Source: Lachnospiraceae bacterium (GTDB lineage Bacteria; Bacillota; Clostridia; Lachnospirales; Lachnospiraceae). From it: a stretch of DNA of 34,013 nucleotides. The notes under the pieces were generated by a model that did not search any database, was not told the DNA's origin, and saw only the letters and a list, made by a program, of their open reading frames with translations. The position numbers were made by a program, and so were the translations under genes. The stretch covers positions 1 to 34,013 of the forward strand of contig JAQUYA010000024.1 in NCBI GenBank assembly GCA_028692055.1, read 5' to 3'. Position 1 is the stretch's first letter. Each line of letters starts with the position of its first letter. Of the stretch, positions 6,147-16,619 are shown piece after piece.

Positions 6147-8072
6147 ATGGCAAAGAGCAGTACGTATGATGCGTCGAGCATAACCGTATTAGAGGGATTG
6201 GAAGCGGTTCGTAAAAGACCGGGAATGTATATCGGAAGTGTATCTACCAAAGGATTAAATCACTTGATTTATGAGATTGTAGATAACTCCGTAGATGAAC
6301 ATTTAGCAGGATTTTGTAGTGAAATACATGTCGTTCTGGAAGCAGATGGTTCAGCAACCATATCGGATAATGGACGTGGTATTCCGATTGAAATGCATGA
6401 AAAAGGAATGAGTGCAGAGCGACTGGTTTTTACCACCTTACATGCAGGTGGTAAATTTGATAACAGTGCATATAAGACCAGTGGGGGATTACATGGTGTT
6501 GGTTCTTCTGTTGTAAATGCACTTTCTACAAGATTGACTGTGCAAGTCAAAAAGAATGGCTTTATACATGAAGATAGATATGAGCAGGGCAATCCGGTTG
6601 TTGATTTAATTCAGGGCTTATTGCCGACAATCGCAAAGACAAGGGAAACAGGGACAAGTGTTAATTTCTTACCAGATGAAACCATATTTGAAAAGACAAG
6701 ATTCAAAGCAGATGAAGTGAAAAGCCGCTTACATGAAACTGCTTATTTGAATCCAAATCTAAAGATTATTTTTGAAGATAAGAGAGAAGAAGAACCGGAA
6801 TATCTGGAGTTTCATGAGCCAGACGGCATTGTTGGCTTTATAAAAGATATGAATAGAAATAAAGAAACCGTTCATGATATCATTTATTTTAATGGAGAAG
6901 CAGATGGAATCGGAGTGGAGGTTGCCTTTCAGTATGTAAATGAATTTCATGAAAATGTACTTGGGTTCTGCAATAATATCTATAATGCAGAGGGAGGCAC
7001 TCACTTAACCGGTTTCAAAACCATGTTTACCACTATTATTAACTCTTATGCACGGGAATTAAACATCTTAAAAGAGAAAGACCAAAACTTTACAGGTTCT
7101 GATGTAAGAAATGGTATGACTGCGGTTGTTTCCATCAAACACCCAGACCCAAGATTTGAAGGGCAGACAAAGACCAAATTGGATAATCAGGATGCAGCGA
7201 AAGCAGTCGGAAAGATTACCAACGATGAAATACCTCGTTATTTTGACCGTAATTTAGAAGCATTAAAGAGTGTGATTGGTTGTGCGGAAAAAGCGGCAAA
7301 AATTAGGAAAACGGAAGAAAAAGCAAAGACAAATATGCTTACAAAGCAGAAATTTTCGTTTGATTCTAACGGAAAACTTGCAAATTGTGAATCCAGAGAT
7401 GCAGAAAAATGTGAAATCTTTATCGTAGAAGGTGATTCTGCAGGTGGAAGTGCAAAAACTGCAAGAAATCGTGCATTTCAGGCTATTTTGCCGATTCGAG
7501 GCAAAATTTTGAATGTTGAGAAAGCCAGCATTGATAAAGTGCTTGCAAATGCGGAAATTAAAACTATGATTAATGCCTTTGGCTGTGGATTTTCGGAAGG
7601 CTATGGTAATGATTTTGATATTACCAAATTGCGGTATAATAAGATTATTATCATGGCTGATGCCGATGTCGATGGTGCTCATATTGCGACTCTGTTACTA
7701 ACTTTATTTTATCGTTTTATGCCAGAATTAATTTTTGAGGGACATGTTTATATTGCAATGCCTCCTCTGTATAAGGCAATCCCAAGTAAAGGCAAGGATG
7801 AAGAATATTTATACGATGAATTGGCGTTAGAGCGATACCGAAAAAAACACAAAGGGCCATTTACTTTGCAGCGTTATAAAGGTCTGGGTGAAATGGATGC
7901 ACAACAGCTTTGGGAAACAACACTTGATCCGGAAACCCGTATGTTAAAGCAGGTGGAAATTGAGGATGCAAGACTGGCTTCTGATGTCACGGAAATGCTG
8001 ATGGGAACAGAAGTTCCACCGCGAAAAGAATTTATACACGAACATGCCGTTGATGCAGAATTAGATGTATAG
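6147..8072 (+). CDS. parE: DNA topoisomerase IV subunit B
   Basis: This ATPase subunit of a type IIA topoisomerase (641 aa) decatenates daughter chromosomes together with ParC. GHKL ATPase motifs are visible: EIVDNSVDEHLAG, ISDNGRGIP and GGLHGVGSSVVNAL. QTKTKL marks the transducer. The TOPRIM domain follows, with VEGDSAGGSA and MADADVDGAH, then a C-terminal GLGEMD region. The start at 6147 has AGGAAGG 9 nt upstream; upstream in-frame ATGs at 6075 and 6096 lack an RBS and overlap the promoter. parC follows after 14 nt. ParE rather than GyrB is inferred from pairing with a ParC-like subunit and gene neighbourhood; GyrB is the alternative. Confidence 0.88.
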   Translation: MAKSSTYDASSITVLEGLEAVRKRPGMYIGSVSTKGLNHLIYEIVDNSVDEHLAGFCSEIHVVLEADGSATISDNGRGIPIEMHEKGMSAERLVFTTLHAGGKFDNSAYKTSGGLHGVGSSVVNALSTRLTVQVKKNGFIHEDRYEQGNPVVDLIQGLLPTIAKTRETGTSVNFLPDETIFEKTRFKADEVKSRLHETAYLNPNLKIIFEDKREEEPEYLEFHEPDGIVGFIKDMNRNKETVHDIIYFNGEADGIGVEVAFQYVNEFHENVLGFCNNIYNAEGGTHLTGFKTMFTTIINSYARELNILKEKDQNFTGSDVRNGMTAVVSIKHPDPRFEGQTKTKLDNQDAAKAVGKITNDEIPRYFDRNLEALKSVIGCAEKAAKIRKTEEKAKTNMLTKQKFSFDSNGKLANCESRDAEKCEIFIVEGDSAGGSAKTARNRAFQAILPIRGKILNVEKASIDKVLANAEIKTMINAFGCGFSEGYGNDFDITKLRYNKIIIMADADVDGAHIATLLLTLFYRFMPELIFEGHVYIAMPPLYKAIPSKGKDEEYLYDELALERYRKKHKGPFTLQRYKGLGEMDAQQLWETTLDPETRMLKQVEIEDARLASDVTEMLMGTEVPPRKEFIHEHAVDAELDV

Positions 8073-8086
8073 GAAGGTAAACGCAA

Positions 8087-10324
8087 ATGGAAGAAAATAT
8101 TATTAAAACCGAATATTCGGAGGTAATGCAGAAATCCTATATTGATTATGCCATGAGTGTTATTGTAGCAAGAGCGTTGCCGGATGTCAGAGATGGCTTA
8201 AAACCAGTACAAAGACGTGTACTGTATGATATGTATGAACTTGGTATCAAATATGACAAGCCTTATAGAAAGAGTGCTCGTATCGTCGGAGATACGATGG
8301 GTAAATATCATCCACATGGAGACAGCTCCATTTATGATTCTCTAGTGGTAATGTCACAGGGCTTTAAAAAAGGACTTCCTCTGGTAGATGGACATGGTAA
8401 CTTTGGTAATATTGAAGGTGACGGAGCAGCTGCCATGCGTTATACAGAAGCACGCCTGCAGAAAATCACGCAGGAAGCCTATCTGGGTGATTTGGATAAG
8501 GATGTCGTTGATTTTATACCAAACTTTGACCAGACAGAAAGAGAACCGAGCGTTCTGCCTGTAAAAATACCAAACTTGCTGGTTAATGGTTCTGAAGGAA
8601 TTGCCGTAGGTATGGCAACCAGCATCCCACCACATAACCTTGGGGAAGTCATAGATGCGACTAAGGCATATATGAAAGATAATTCTATTACCACAGTAGA
8701 GCTTCTAAGGTATGTAAAGGGACCAGATTTTCCAACGGGTGGTATTGTTATCAATAAGGATGAACTACTCAATATCTACGAGACCGGAAGTGGCAAAATA
8801 AAGGTACGTGGAAAGGTTGAAATAGAAAAGGGTAAGAACGGGAAAACCAATGTTGTCATCACGGAAATTCCGTATCCAATGATTGGAGCCAATATCAGCA
8901 AATTTTTAATGGATATTGCTGCACTTTCAGAAACGAAGAAAACGGTAGATATCGTAGATATTTCCAATCAGTCTTCCAAAGACGGCATACGTATTGTTGT
9001 GGAACTTCGTAAAGATGCAAACGTGGATAATTTTGTCAATATGCTTTATAAGAAAACGCGTCTGGAAGATACCTTTGGTGTGAATATGCTTGCCATTGAT
9101 AATAACAGGCCGGAAACTATGGGTATCAAAAAAATCATTCAACGAAATGTGGAGTTTCAGTTTGAAGTAACTACTCGAAAATATACGAATTTATTAAATA
9201 AAGAATTGGAACGTAAAGAAATTCAGGAAGGCTTAATCAAAGCCTGCAATGTAATCGACCTGATTATTGAGATTCTACGTGGATCAAAAGACAGAACGAT
9301 GGCAAAAGCCTGCCTGGTAGATGGAAAAGTAGAAGGAATCAAGTTTAAATCCAAAGAATCCAAAGTGATGGCACAGCAATTGATGTTTACCGAAAATCAG
9401 GCAAATGCCATTCTTGAAATGCGTTTATATAAGCTGATTGGATTGGAAATCGATGCACTTATTTCAGACCATGAAAACACCATGGCAAATATCTATCGTT
9501 ATGAAGATATTTTAGACCGAAAAGATTCCATGGCACAGGTTATTATGAATGAATTAGATGCTATCAAAAAAGAATATGGTGTAGCCAGAAAAACAGTAGT
9601 AGAAAATGCAGCAGAAGCTGTCTATGAGGAAAATAAAATCGAAGAAATGGAAGTAATGTTCTTAATGGACCGCTTCGGATATGCAAAAACGATTGATATG
9701 ACAACCTTTGAACGAAACAAGGATGCTGCTTTAACGGAAAATAAATATATTTTCAAATGTAAAAATACCGGAAAAATCTGTATTTTTACCAACACGGGGC
9801 AATTACATACCGTAAAGGTGATGGATTTACCCTTTGGTAAATTCAGAGATAAGGGAATTCCAATTGACAATATTGGAAACTTTGATTCTACAAAAGATGA
9901 GTTGAGGTTGATTACAAGCCAGATGGAGTTGAATCTTTACCGTGTTATTTTTGTTACCAGACAGTCTATGTTAAAAGTTGTAGATGGCGGCGAATTTGAT
10001 GTAAATAAGAGAACAGTTGTTGCTACAAAGCTCCAGGAGGGCGATGAAGTTATTAACATCGAACTTTTTATTGAACAAAAAAATATAGTTTTGCAAACTG
10101 CCGGCGGATATTTCCTACGTTTCCCATTAGAAGATATTCCACAGAAGAAAAAAGGAGCCGTTGGAGTACGTGGCATGAAGCTCACGGATAAAGATGAGAT
10201 AGAAGCTGTTTATTATACGCAGAACGCTGTAGAACATGATATCATGTACAAAGAAAAGAAGATTGAATTAAATAAATTAAAACTCGGAAAACGGGATTCA
10301 AAAGGTATCAAGGTTCGTGTATAA
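8087..10324 (+). CDS. parC: DNA topoisomerase IV subunit A
   Basis: The DNA-cleaving subunit (745 aa) has its catalytic tyrosine at Y119 in [10 protein letters not shown]. Upstream are the winged-helix segment [14 protein letters not shown] and the quinolone-pocket region [10 protein letters not shown]. The C-terminal beta-pinwheel is complete, but its GyrA-box position reads QKKKGAVG rather than the canonical QRRGGKG. That favours topoisomerase IV over gyrase. AGGAAGG overlaps the end of parE, so the two are co-translated. rsmD follows 30 nt later. Confidence 0.88.
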   Translation: MEENIIKTEYSEVMQKSYIDYAMSVIVARALPDVRDGLKPVQRRVLYDMYELGIKYDKPYRKSARIVGDTMGKYHPHGDSSIYDSLVVMSQGFKKGLPLVDGHGNFGNIEGDGAAAMRYTEARLQKITQEAYLGDLDKDVVDFIPNFDQTEREPSVLPVKIPNLLVNGSEGIAVGMATSIPPHNLGEVIDATKAYMKDNSITTVELLRYVKGPDFPTGGIVINKDELLNIYETGSGKIKVRGKVEIEKGKNGKTNVVITEIPYPMIGANISKFLMDIAALSETKKTVDIVDISNQSSKDGIRIVVELRKDANVDNFVNMLYKKTRLEDTFGVNMLAIDNNRPETMGIKKIIQRNVEFQFEVTTRKYTNLLNKELERKEIQEGLIKACNVIDLIIEILRGSKDRTMAKACLVDGKVEGIKFKSKESKVMAQQLMFTENQANAILEMRLYKLIGLEIDALISDHENTMANIYRYEDILDRKDSMAQVIMNELDAIKKEYGVARKTVVENAAEAVYEENKIEEMEVMFLMDRFGYAKTIDMTTFERNKDAALTENKYIFKCKNTGKICIFTNTGQLHTVKVMDLPFGKFRDKGIPIDNIGNFDSTKDELRLITSQMELNLYRVIFVTRQSMLKVVDGGEFDVNKRTVVATKLQEGDEVINIELFIEQKNIVLQTAGGYFLRFPLEDIPQKKKGAVGVRGMKLTDKDEIEAVYYTQNAVEHDIMYKEKKIELNKLKLGKRDSKGIKVRV

Positions 10325-10354
10325 AGACAAAAAGCTTGAGACAGGTGTAAAAAT

Positions 10355-10903
10355 ATGAGAGTAATCGCAGGAACAGCACGCAGTTTAAAATTAAAAACAG
10401 TGGAAGGTCTGGACACCAGACCTACTACAGACAGAATCAAGGAAACACTTTTTAATATACTGAATTTTGAACTTCCTGGCAGTATATTTATAGATTTATT
10501 TAGTGGGAGTGGTGGTATAGGCATTGAGGCTTTGAGTCGTGGTGCGCAAAAGTGTTATTTTGTGGAAAATAACCAGAATGCACTTAGCTGTATACAAGAC
10601 AATTTATCCTTTACAAGGTTGGAGAAAAAGGCTATTGTAATAAAGCAAGATGTATTAGCCGCATTACGTTGTATTTCAGAAGATGAAGTGAATACCATCT
10701 TTATGGATCCTCCTTATAATCAGGATTTTGAGAAAAAGGCATTGGAAATACTTAAGGATATGACTTACGTTACCAAAGACACCCTGATTATTGTAGAAGC
10801 TTCATTAGAAACTGATTTTTCATATGTGGATGCATTTGGTTTTTTAATTCTAAAAGAAAAGACATATAAAACGAATAAGCATGTCTTTTTACAAAGGAGA
10901 TAA
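10355..10903 (+). CDS. rsmD: 16S rRNA guanine-966 N2 methyltransferase
   Basis: 182 aa, the typical length. The N-terminal MRVIAGTARSLKLKT and TRPTTDRIKETLFNIL are signatures of the family. The SAM-binding loop is DLFSGSGGIGIEALSRGA and the catalytic motif is DPPY. RsmD methylates G966 of 16S rRNA in the small subunit. It is followed after 6 nt by coaD, the order also found in B. subtilis (ylbH-ylbI). The gene starts at the only ATG with a plausible RBS (CAGGTG). Confidence 0.92.
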   Translation: MRVIAGTARSLKLKTVEGLDTRPTTDRIKETLFNILNFELPGSIFIDLFSGSGGIGIEALSRGAQKCYFVENNQNALSCIQDNLSFTRLEKKAIVIKQDVLAALRCISEDEVNTIFMDPPYNQDFEKKALEILKDMTYVTKDTLIIVEASLETDFSYVDAFGFLILKEKTYKTNKHVFLQRR

Positions 10904-10909
10904 ATGTAA

Positions 10910-11398
10910 ATGAAAGCAGCTATATATCCAGGAAGCTTTGATCCAGTAACGTTTGGACATTTGGATATCATTAAGAGAGCATCAAAGATGTTTGATGTAT
11001 TAACGGTAAGCGTTTTAAATAATACCCAAAAGAGTCCATTGTTTTCTGTAGAAGAACGTGTTAAAATATTAAAAGAAGCGACAAAAGATATACCAAATGT
11101 TAAGATAGATTCTTTTAGTGGCTTACTTATTGATTATGCAAAAAGTAAAAATATTCATATTGCAGTACGTGGATTGCGTGCAATCACAGACTTTGAAAAT
11201 GAATTGCAAATAGCGCAGACAAATAGAAAATTATCACATGATGAATTAGATACTTTATTTTTAAATACAAGTTTGGAATATGCGTATTTAAGTTCTTCCA
11301 GTGTGAAGGAAATTGCCAGCTTTAATGGTGATATTTATCCTTGTGTACCAGATTTTGTGGCCAAAATGGTATATGAAAAATATGGGTTTCAGAAGTAG
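10910..11398 (+). CDS. coaD: Phosphopantetheine adenylyltransferase
   Basis: This enzyme transfers AMP from ATP to 4'-phosphopantetheine, the penultimate step of coenzyme A synthesis. At 162 aa it matches the family. The nucleotidyltransferase motif is [12 protein letters not shown], the substrate-binding region [18 protein letters not shown], and the second nucleotide motif [19 protein letters not shown]-like bases at the end of rsmD form the RBS. Confidence 0.95.
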   Translation: MKAAIYPGSFDPVTFGHLDIIKRASKMFDVLTVSVLNNTQKSPLFSVEERVKILKEATKDIPNVKIDSFSGLLIDYAKSKNIHIAVRGLRAITDFENELQIAQTNRKLSHDELDTLFLNTSLEYAYLSSSSVKEIASFNGDIYPCVPDFVAKMVYEKYGFQK

Positions 11399-11431
11399 AT
11401 GTTTCAGAAATAGATAGGAGAATTACAAACT

Positions 11432-12037
11432 ATGAGTAGCAGAATCGAACAATTAATTGATGAAATTGAAGAATTTATTGACAGTTGTAAATACCAGCCT
11501 TTATCAAATACGAAAATCATTGTCAATAAAGAGGAAATTGATGAGCTTCTTCGTGAACTTCGTATGAAAACACCAGACGAAATTAAGAGATATCAGAAGA
11601 TTATCAGCAATAAGGAAGCGATTTTAAATGATGCGCGTGAAAAAGCAGAGTCATTAATCAATGAAGCAACGATTCATACCAACGAGTTGATTAATGAACA
11701 TGAAATTATGCAACAGGCATACGCACAGGCAAATGAAGTTGTTACACTGGCTACGAAACAGGCTCAGGAAATTCTAGACAGTGCTACCATAGAAGCAAAT
11801 AGTGTAAAAGCATCGGCAATGCAGTACACGGATGAAATTTTAGGTAATTTGGAAACCTTTGTTACAAGTGCCATTGATAACTCCACTACAAATTATAATA
11901 ATTTAGTAAGCTCTTTAAATGGATGCAATGAAATTATTAAAGCAAACCGTTCTGAGCTATATCCGGTAGATGAAGAAGATGAGATTTCAATAGCCTCTTC
12001 AGAAACAACCGGGAGTGATGATTTGAATTTAATTTAA
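11432..12037 (+). CDS. Coiled-coil protein of unknown function
   Basis: The 201-aa protein has no signal peptide or membrane segment. Residues ~30-170 are Glu/Lys/Ala-rich heptads with repeated AxxxAxxILxxA patterns, resembling the stalk subunits of V-type ATPases and DivIVA-like or septation-associated coiled coils. The tail is acidic and Ser/Thr-rich. The position between coaD and ylbJ and co-orientation with coaD (33-nt gap, terminator just after) make it the last gene of the parE-parC-rsmD-coaD unit. Annotated relatives are often called an ATPase, but no nucleotide-binding motif is present. Confidence 0.75.
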   Translation: MSSRIEQLIDEIEEFIDSCKYQPLSNTKIIVNKEEIDELLRELRMKTPDEIKRYQKIISNKEAILNDAREKAESLINEATIHTNELINEHEIMQQAYAQANEVVTLATKQAQEILDSATIEANSVKASAMQYTDEILGNLETFVTSAIDNSTTNYNNLVSSLNGCNEIIKANRSELYPVDEEDEISIASSETTGSDDLNLI

Positions 12038-12051
12038 GGTTTTCTTATATG

Positions 12052-12092
12052 CAGAAACGTCAACAGTTATAGATTGTACGTTTCTGTTTTTT
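12052..12092 (+). terminator. Rho-independent terminator of the parE-coaD unit
   Basis: A perfect 9-bp stem (CAGAAACGT 12052-12060 with ACGTTTCTG 12078-12086) is followed by six T. It works only in the plus direction and ends transcription before the convergent ylbJ. Confidence 0.8.
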
Positions 12093-12158
12093 ATTATAAG
12101 TTATGTATCAAAGGATATCCTGTCTATTTTAAAGCGCAGTATCTGCTTATCATAATGA

Positions 12159-13124
12159 TTAAAATATATGAAAAAGAAATTGCAAAGTGCATAAATAACA
12201 AATCAAAAGTAAGGATTGTATTACTTTATGCAGAAAATACGGAAGCAGACTAAGATCGGTATGATTGATAAATGCAATTGTCTGTGCAAAACAGGAACAG
12301 CCGGTAAATGTAAGCAGGGGAAGAATCACAAATACTTTTTGTGGAAATGTAAGTATAGACTGTAAAGTTCCCTGTATTCCACCAGATATTTCAATCAGGC
12401 AGTTACAAATATGATAAAAAATTGATTTTGAAGAAAACAATATACCGGATAAGCACATATACAGGTTGAAAAGAATCATATAACCTCCAAGATGTGTAAT
12501 CGCTGATAGTGCAGAAACAACACTTTCATCGATTGCATCAAAAAAAGAAAGTTGCTTATCCGTTTGTTTGTTATTTCTAAGAGAAATCTTTGGTGAACTG
12601 TTTGTGATTACAAGGTTTTTATAGACCGTATGGCGCAAAATAATTCCATATAGCAATGGTATTCCATAGAAACCAGCCAGAAAAGGTATATGGAGTGATA
12701 GAGGAATCTGTGTTAAAACGATGCTGGTAAAGTAAACTGGTCCAATATTATTGCAGAAAGCCAAAAGATACGCAGCTTCCTGCTTTGAAATATAAGCACT
12801 GTCATAAAGTTCAGTAACAATCTTTGCTCCCATAGGAAATCCACACAAAAATCCAAATACAATACAATAAATACTGTCCGGGTTCAGATGAAACAGGGGA
12901 GTTGTTATTGGTGTCAAAATTTTAATAATAACACGATGTAAATTCAATTTAATAAGAAACGTGGATAGAATCATAAACGGAAGTAAAGTCGGTATCAAAA
13001 CCTGAAACCAAACCAAAAGCCCCTGCTTTGCAAAAAAAGCGGCCTCTTTTGGATAAATAAGCATATAGCATATAATTGGTAAAATGAATAGCAACGAAAA
13101 TGTTTTTTTTATAAAGTTTCTCAA
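12159..13124 (-). CDS. ylbJ: Sporulation integral membrane protein YlbJ
   Basis: The 321-aa polytopic membrane protein has about 7-8 hydrophobic segments and no cleavable signal. It has the nucleoside-recognition (Gate) type architecture: WFQVLIPTLLPFMILSTF near the N-terminus, the conserved GFLCGFPMGAKIVTELYDSAYIS and AAYLLAFCNNIGPVYF. YlbJ is needed for spore coat/cortex formation in Bacillus, and its gene also follows coaD there. It is the only complete core gene on the minus strand here. Its expression is expected in the mother cell, but I could not define a sigma-E site with confidence. Confidence 0.85.
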   Translation of the reverse strand: MRNFIKKTFSLLFILPIICYMLIYPKEAAFFAKQGLLVWFQVLIPTLLPFMILSTFLIKLNLHRVIIKILTPITTPLFHLNPDSIYCIVFGFLCGFPMGAKIVTELYDSAYISKQEAAYLLAFCNNIGPVYFTSIVLTQIPLSLHIPFLAGFYGIPLLYGIILRHTVYKNLVITNSSPKISLRNNKQTDKQLSFFDAIDESVVSALSAITHLGGYMILFNLYMCLSGILFSSKSIFYHICNCLIEISGGIQGTLQSILTFPQKVFVILPLLTFTGCSCFAQTIAFINHTDLSLLPYFLHKVIQSLLLICYLCTLQFLFHIF

Positions 13125-13140
13125 TAATAATCCCCAAAGA

Positions 13141-13169
13141 TTGCAAAATGTTGTATACTACAATAGTAT
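13141..13169 (+). promoter_or_regulatory. Possible promoter of the rsuA-type gene
   Basis: TTGCAA (13141-13146) and TAGTAT (13164-13169) are 17 nt apart, in the divergent gap between ylbJ and the pseudouridine synthase. Both boxes deviate from consensus, so this is tentative. Confidence 0.3.
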
Positions 13170-13212
13170 TTATTGATTTGCTAATTAATGATTAAATAAG
13201 TAGGAGATTCTT

Positions 13213-14001
13213 GTGCGTTTAGATAAATTTTTAGTGGAAATGAATATTGGCTCCCGCAGTGAAGTAAAGCAATTGTTGAAACGAAATACTGTTCAGGTAA
13301 ATGGTGCTATCATAAAAAAACCGGAAACACCAATTGATATCGAAAAGGACATCATTACTTTTCAAAACCAGACCCTGCAATATGAAAAATATGTGTATTA
13401 TATGCTGCATAAGCCTTTGGGTGTAGTATCAGCAACCGAGGATAATCTGGATAAGACGGTAGTTTCTCTGTTAGAAGCAGAAAATCGAAACAATTTATTT
13501 CCAGTTGGAAGGCTGGATAAAGATACCGAGGGGTTATTGATTCTAACAAATGACGGAGCCTTCGCTCATAATATGCTTTCTCCCAAAAAACATGTAGCAA
13601 AGACTTATTTTGTGATTTTGGACAAACCGATTACCAAAGAAGAAATCCAGTCTTTTCAAGAAGGACTTGATATTAAAGATGAGAAAAAAACATTGCCCGC
13701 TATATTACGTGAAGCAACCAATTTGGAAATTACAACGGAGCTTTTATCTGCTTCCTTTAAGACAGACACAGGTAGCAGATCAGAAAACGTGGATTTTACC
13801 CATGCTGCTTATATTACGATTACCGAAGGTCGTTTTCATCAGGTAAAAAGGATGTTTGCCACCTTCCATCAAACAGTGCTGTATCTAAAGCGTGTATCCA
13901 TGGGAAACTTATATTTGGATAATAATTTACAACCGGGACAATATAAAAAGTTAACGTTAGATGAATTAAAGAAATGTGGAAATGGAAAGGAATCAATATG
14001 A
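13213..14001 (+). CDS. RsuA/RluB-family pseudouridine synthase
   Basis: The 262-aa protein starts with GTG, with AGGAG 6 nt upstream. An N-terminal S4 RNA-binding domain (MRLDKFLVEMNIGSRSEVKQ) is followed by the synthase domain with HKPLGVVSA and the catalytic loop GRLDKDTEGLLILT, where the Asp attacks uridine. It isomerises a uridine in rRNA; 16S U516 (RsuA) is the likely target, but RluB/E/F-type specificity cannot be excluded. Its stop overlaps the next start by ATGA, so it is coupled to the HAD phosphatase gene. Confidence 0.88.
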   Translation: MRLDKFLVEMNIGSRSEVKQLLKRNTVQVNGAIIKKPETPIDIEKDIITFQNQTLQYEKYVYYMLHKPLGVVSATEDNLDKTVVSLLEAENRNNLFPVGRLDKDTEGLLILTNDGAFAHNMLSPKKHVAKTYFVILDKPITKEEIQSFQEGLDIKDEKKTLPAILREATNLEITTELLSASFKTDTGSRSENVDFTHAAYITITEGRFHQVKRMFATFHQTVLYLKRVSMGNLYLDNNLQPGQYKKLTLDELKKCGNGKESI

Positions 14002-14654
14002 TAAACAGATTAAATGAAATAGAAGCCGTTATTTTTGACTTTGATGGAACCCTTGTGGATTCTATGGGTATTTGGGGTGAAATAGATGTCGAATATCTTG
14101 GGAAATATGGATTGCAGGTACCAAATGGCCTTCAGGAAAAAATCGAAGGTATGAGTTTCACGGAAACGGCAGAATATTTTAAGCAGAACTTTGCAATACC
14201 GGATAGTATTGAAGAAATAAAAGAGCAGTGGAATAAAATGGCAGGTTTTAAATATACCCATGAAATTGCTTTGAAAAAAGGTGCAAGAGAATTTTTGGAT
14301 TTTTGTTATCAAAAGGGATTAAAAATAGGAATTGCTTCCAGTAATTCCATGGATTTAGTGGTTAGTGCCATGAAAGCTTTGGACATTTATCATTATTTTG
14401 ACATCGTATGCACTTCCTGCGATGTGGGAAAAGGGAAACCGGCTCCTGATGTGTATTTAAAAGCCGCAGATGATTTACAGGTTGCACCATCCCATTGCAT
14501 GGTATTTGAAGATATTATACCTGGGATTCAGGCAGGAAAAGCGGCAGGAATGACTGTTTGCGCAATAGAGGATACGTATTCCAGCAAACAAAAGGAACAG
14601 AAAAAAGAACTTGCAGATTATTTTATTGAAGATTATTTGGAACTTGTAGCTTAA
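13998..14654 (+). CDS. HAD-superfamily hydrolase, beta-phosphoglucomutase-like
   Basis: The 218-aa protein begins at the ATG overlapping the upstream stop (ATGA), preceded by AAAGGA. HAD motif I is DFDGTLVDS with a helical cap behind it, motif II IASSNS, motif III lysine in GKGKPAPDVY, and motif IV EDIIPGIQAG. This is a subclass I cap as in PgmB, GS1-like and phosphoglycolate phosphatases. The substrate cannot be read from sequence. An upstream in-frame ATG at 13974 lies inside the rsuA-type gene and is less likely. Confidence 0.85.
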   Translation: MINRLNEIEAVIFDFDGTLVDSMGIWGEIDVEYLGKYGLQVPNGLQEKIEGMSFTETAEYFKQNFAIPDSIEEIKEQWNKMAGFKYTHEIALKKGAREFLDFCYQKGLKIGIASSNSMDLVVSAMKALDIYHYFDIVCTSCDVGKGKPAPDVYLKAADDLQVAPSHCMVFEDIIPGIQAGKAAGMTVCAIEDTYSSKQKEQKKELADYFIEDYLELVA

Positions 14655-14705
14655 TTTTTCACCGTTACAAAATCTATTATATAAAAAGGAAGGCATGGTT
14701 ATCAC

Positions 14706-16601
14706 ATGGCAAACGGATTTTTACCCATCTCCAGAGAAGATATGAAAACAGCAAAAATAGAACAATTGGATTTTGTATATGTATGTGGAGATGCCTATGT
14801 AGACCACCCTTCGTTTGGTGCAGCTATAATCAGCCGGATTTTAGAGGCGCACGGCTATACCGTCGGAATGATAGCGCAGCCGGACTGGAAAGATGCCGGG
14901 AGTATACAGATATTGGGCGAACCCAAACTTGGCTTTTTAGTGTCTTCTGGCAATATGGATTCCATGGTAAATCATTACTTTGTATCCAAAAAGCATAGAC
15001 CAAGTGATGCCTATACCCCGGGAGGAGAAGCCTATAAAAGACCCGATCATGCCGCAGTCGTATACAGTAATTTGATTCGGCAGACCTATCGCGATACTCC
15101 GATAATCCTTGGGGGAATAGAAGCAAGTCTTCGCCGAATGGCCCACTATGATTATTGGACAGATAGCTTTAAACGTTCCATTTTGTTAGACAGTCAGGCT
15201 GACCTGATTTCCTATGGAATGGGTGAAAAATCCATTGTGGAAATTGCAGATGCTTTAAAAAGTGGTATTGCAGTAAAAGATATCACTTTTATTCCAGGCA
15301 CGGTATATAAAACAAAGAATCTGGAAGGCTTGTATGATACGATAACCTTGCCGGACTATACTGCTATGAAAGAAAACAAGCTTAATTATGCCAGAAGTTT
15401 TGAAGTACAATACAAAAATACGGATCCCTGTACGGGAAAAATATTGATAGAAGGATATCCGAATGGACAGTTTATCGTACAGAATCCACCACAGGCACCG
15501 TTAACAGAGCCAGAGATGGATGAAGTTTATGCACTTCCATATATGCGAACCTATCACCCCTCTTATGAATCGAAAGGGGGCGTTCCTGCGATTGCAGAGA
15601 TTAAATTTTCTCTGATTAGTAACCGAGGTTGTTTTGGCGGCTGCAGCTTTTGCGCCCTTACATTTCATCAAGGCCGCACGATACAGGTACGCAGTCACGA
15701 GTCTATCGTAGAAGAAGCGAAGCAAATTATCGCAGAACCGGACTTCAAGGGTTATATCCATGATGTCGGTGGACCTACTGCAAATTTCAGATTTCCGTCC
15801 TGTGAAAAACAGATGACTCATGGGGTTTGTAAAAATAAACAGTGTCTATTTCCGCACCCTTGTAAGAATTTAAAGGTTGACCATTCGGATTATCTGGAAT
15901 TATTAAGGGATTTACGCGCCTTACCGAAGGTGAAAAAAGTATTTATTCGTTCCGGTATTCGATTTGATTACCTGATAGAAGATTCGGATGATACCTTTTT
16001 TAAAGAGCTCGTAGAACATCATGTGAGCGGTCAATTAAAGGTCGCACCGGAGCACATATCCGATGCTGTTTTATCTAAAATGGGCAAACCAGAAAATGCC
16101 GTTTATCGTAAATTTGTTGAAAAATATGAAAGTTTAAATCAAAAATTAGGGAAGAAGCAGTTCTTAGTGCCTTATTTAATGTCATCCCATCCTGGTTCTA
16201 CCATGAAGGAGGCCATTGAACTGGCAGAATATTTACGTGATTTAGGCTATATGCCGGAACAGGTACAGGATTTTTATCCAACCCCTTCTACGATGTCTAC
16301 TGTTATGTATTATACTGGGGTGGACCCACGCGATATGAAAGATGTTTATGTACCAAAAAATCCACATGAAAAAGCAATGCAAAGAGCTTTGATTCAGTAT
16401 CGCAATCCTAAAAACTATGAACTTGTCATGGAAGCGCTAAAGCTTGCAAATCGAGAAGATTTAATTGGATTTGATAAAAAATGTCTGATTCGCCCACGGA
16501 AAATGTCTTTTGAAAAAAAAGGAAAAACAACATTTGATAAAACAAAACCACGCAAAAAGAATGCCATTCGAAATGTACACAAGAAAAATAATAAAAAATA
16601 A
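14706..16601 (+). CDS. YgiQ-family radical SAM protein
   Basis: The 631-aa protein begins [13 protein letters not shown], typical for the family. It has an N-terminal cobalamin-binding-like region, then the radical SAM cluster [11 protein letters not shown] (CxxxCxxC) near residue 311 and downstream elements [13 protein letters not shown] and [18 protein letters not shown] Lys/Arg-rich tail ends it. The reaction of YgiQ proteins is not established. The RBS AAAGGAAGG at 14685-14693 is 12 nt from the ATG, a rather long spacing, but no better start exists. Confidence 0.9.
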   Translation: MANGFLPISREDMKTAKIEQLDFVYVCGDAYVDHPSFGAAIISRILEAHGYTVGMIAQPDWKDAGSIQILGEPKLGFLVSSGNMDSMVNHYFVSKKHRPSDAYTPGGEAYKRPDHAAVVYSNLIRQTYRDTPIILGGIEASLRRMAHYDYWTDSFKRSILLDSQADLISYGMGEKSIVEIADALKSGIAVKDITFIPGTVYKTKNLEGLYDTITLPDYTAMKENKLNYARSFEVQYKNTDPCTGKILIEGYPNGQFIVQNPPQAPLTEPEMDEVYALPYMRTYHPSYESKGGVPAIAEIKFSLISNRGCFGGCSFCALTFHQGRTIQVRSHESIVEEAKQIIAEPDFKGYIHDVGGPTANFRFPSCEKQMTHGVCKNKQCLFPHPCKNLKVDHSDYLELLRDLRALPKVKKVFIRSGIRFDYLIEDSDDTFFKELVEHHVSGQLKVAPEHISDAVLSKMGKPENAVYRKFVEKYESLNQKLGKKQFLVPYLMSSHPGSTMKEAIELAEYLRDLGYMPEQVQDFYPTPSTMSTVMYYTGVDPRDMKDVYVPKNPHEKAMQRALIQYRNPKNYELVMEALKLANREDLIGFDKKCLIRPRKMSFEKKGKTTFDKTKPRKKNAIRNVHKKNNKK

Positions 16602-16619
16602 AAAAATGAGGATTTCATG

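Noticed and set aside
7263-7682. Minus-strand ORF of 139 codons inside parE
   Set aside because: It lies fully antisense to a conserved gene, has no RBS, and the composition is a shadow of the parE frame.
6147-10324. gyrB/gyrA instead of parE/parC
   Set aside because: The A subunit has a degenerate GyrA box and the pair lies next to rsmD-coaD rather than near the replication origin genes; topoisomerase IV is preferred, though gyrase is not strictly excluded.
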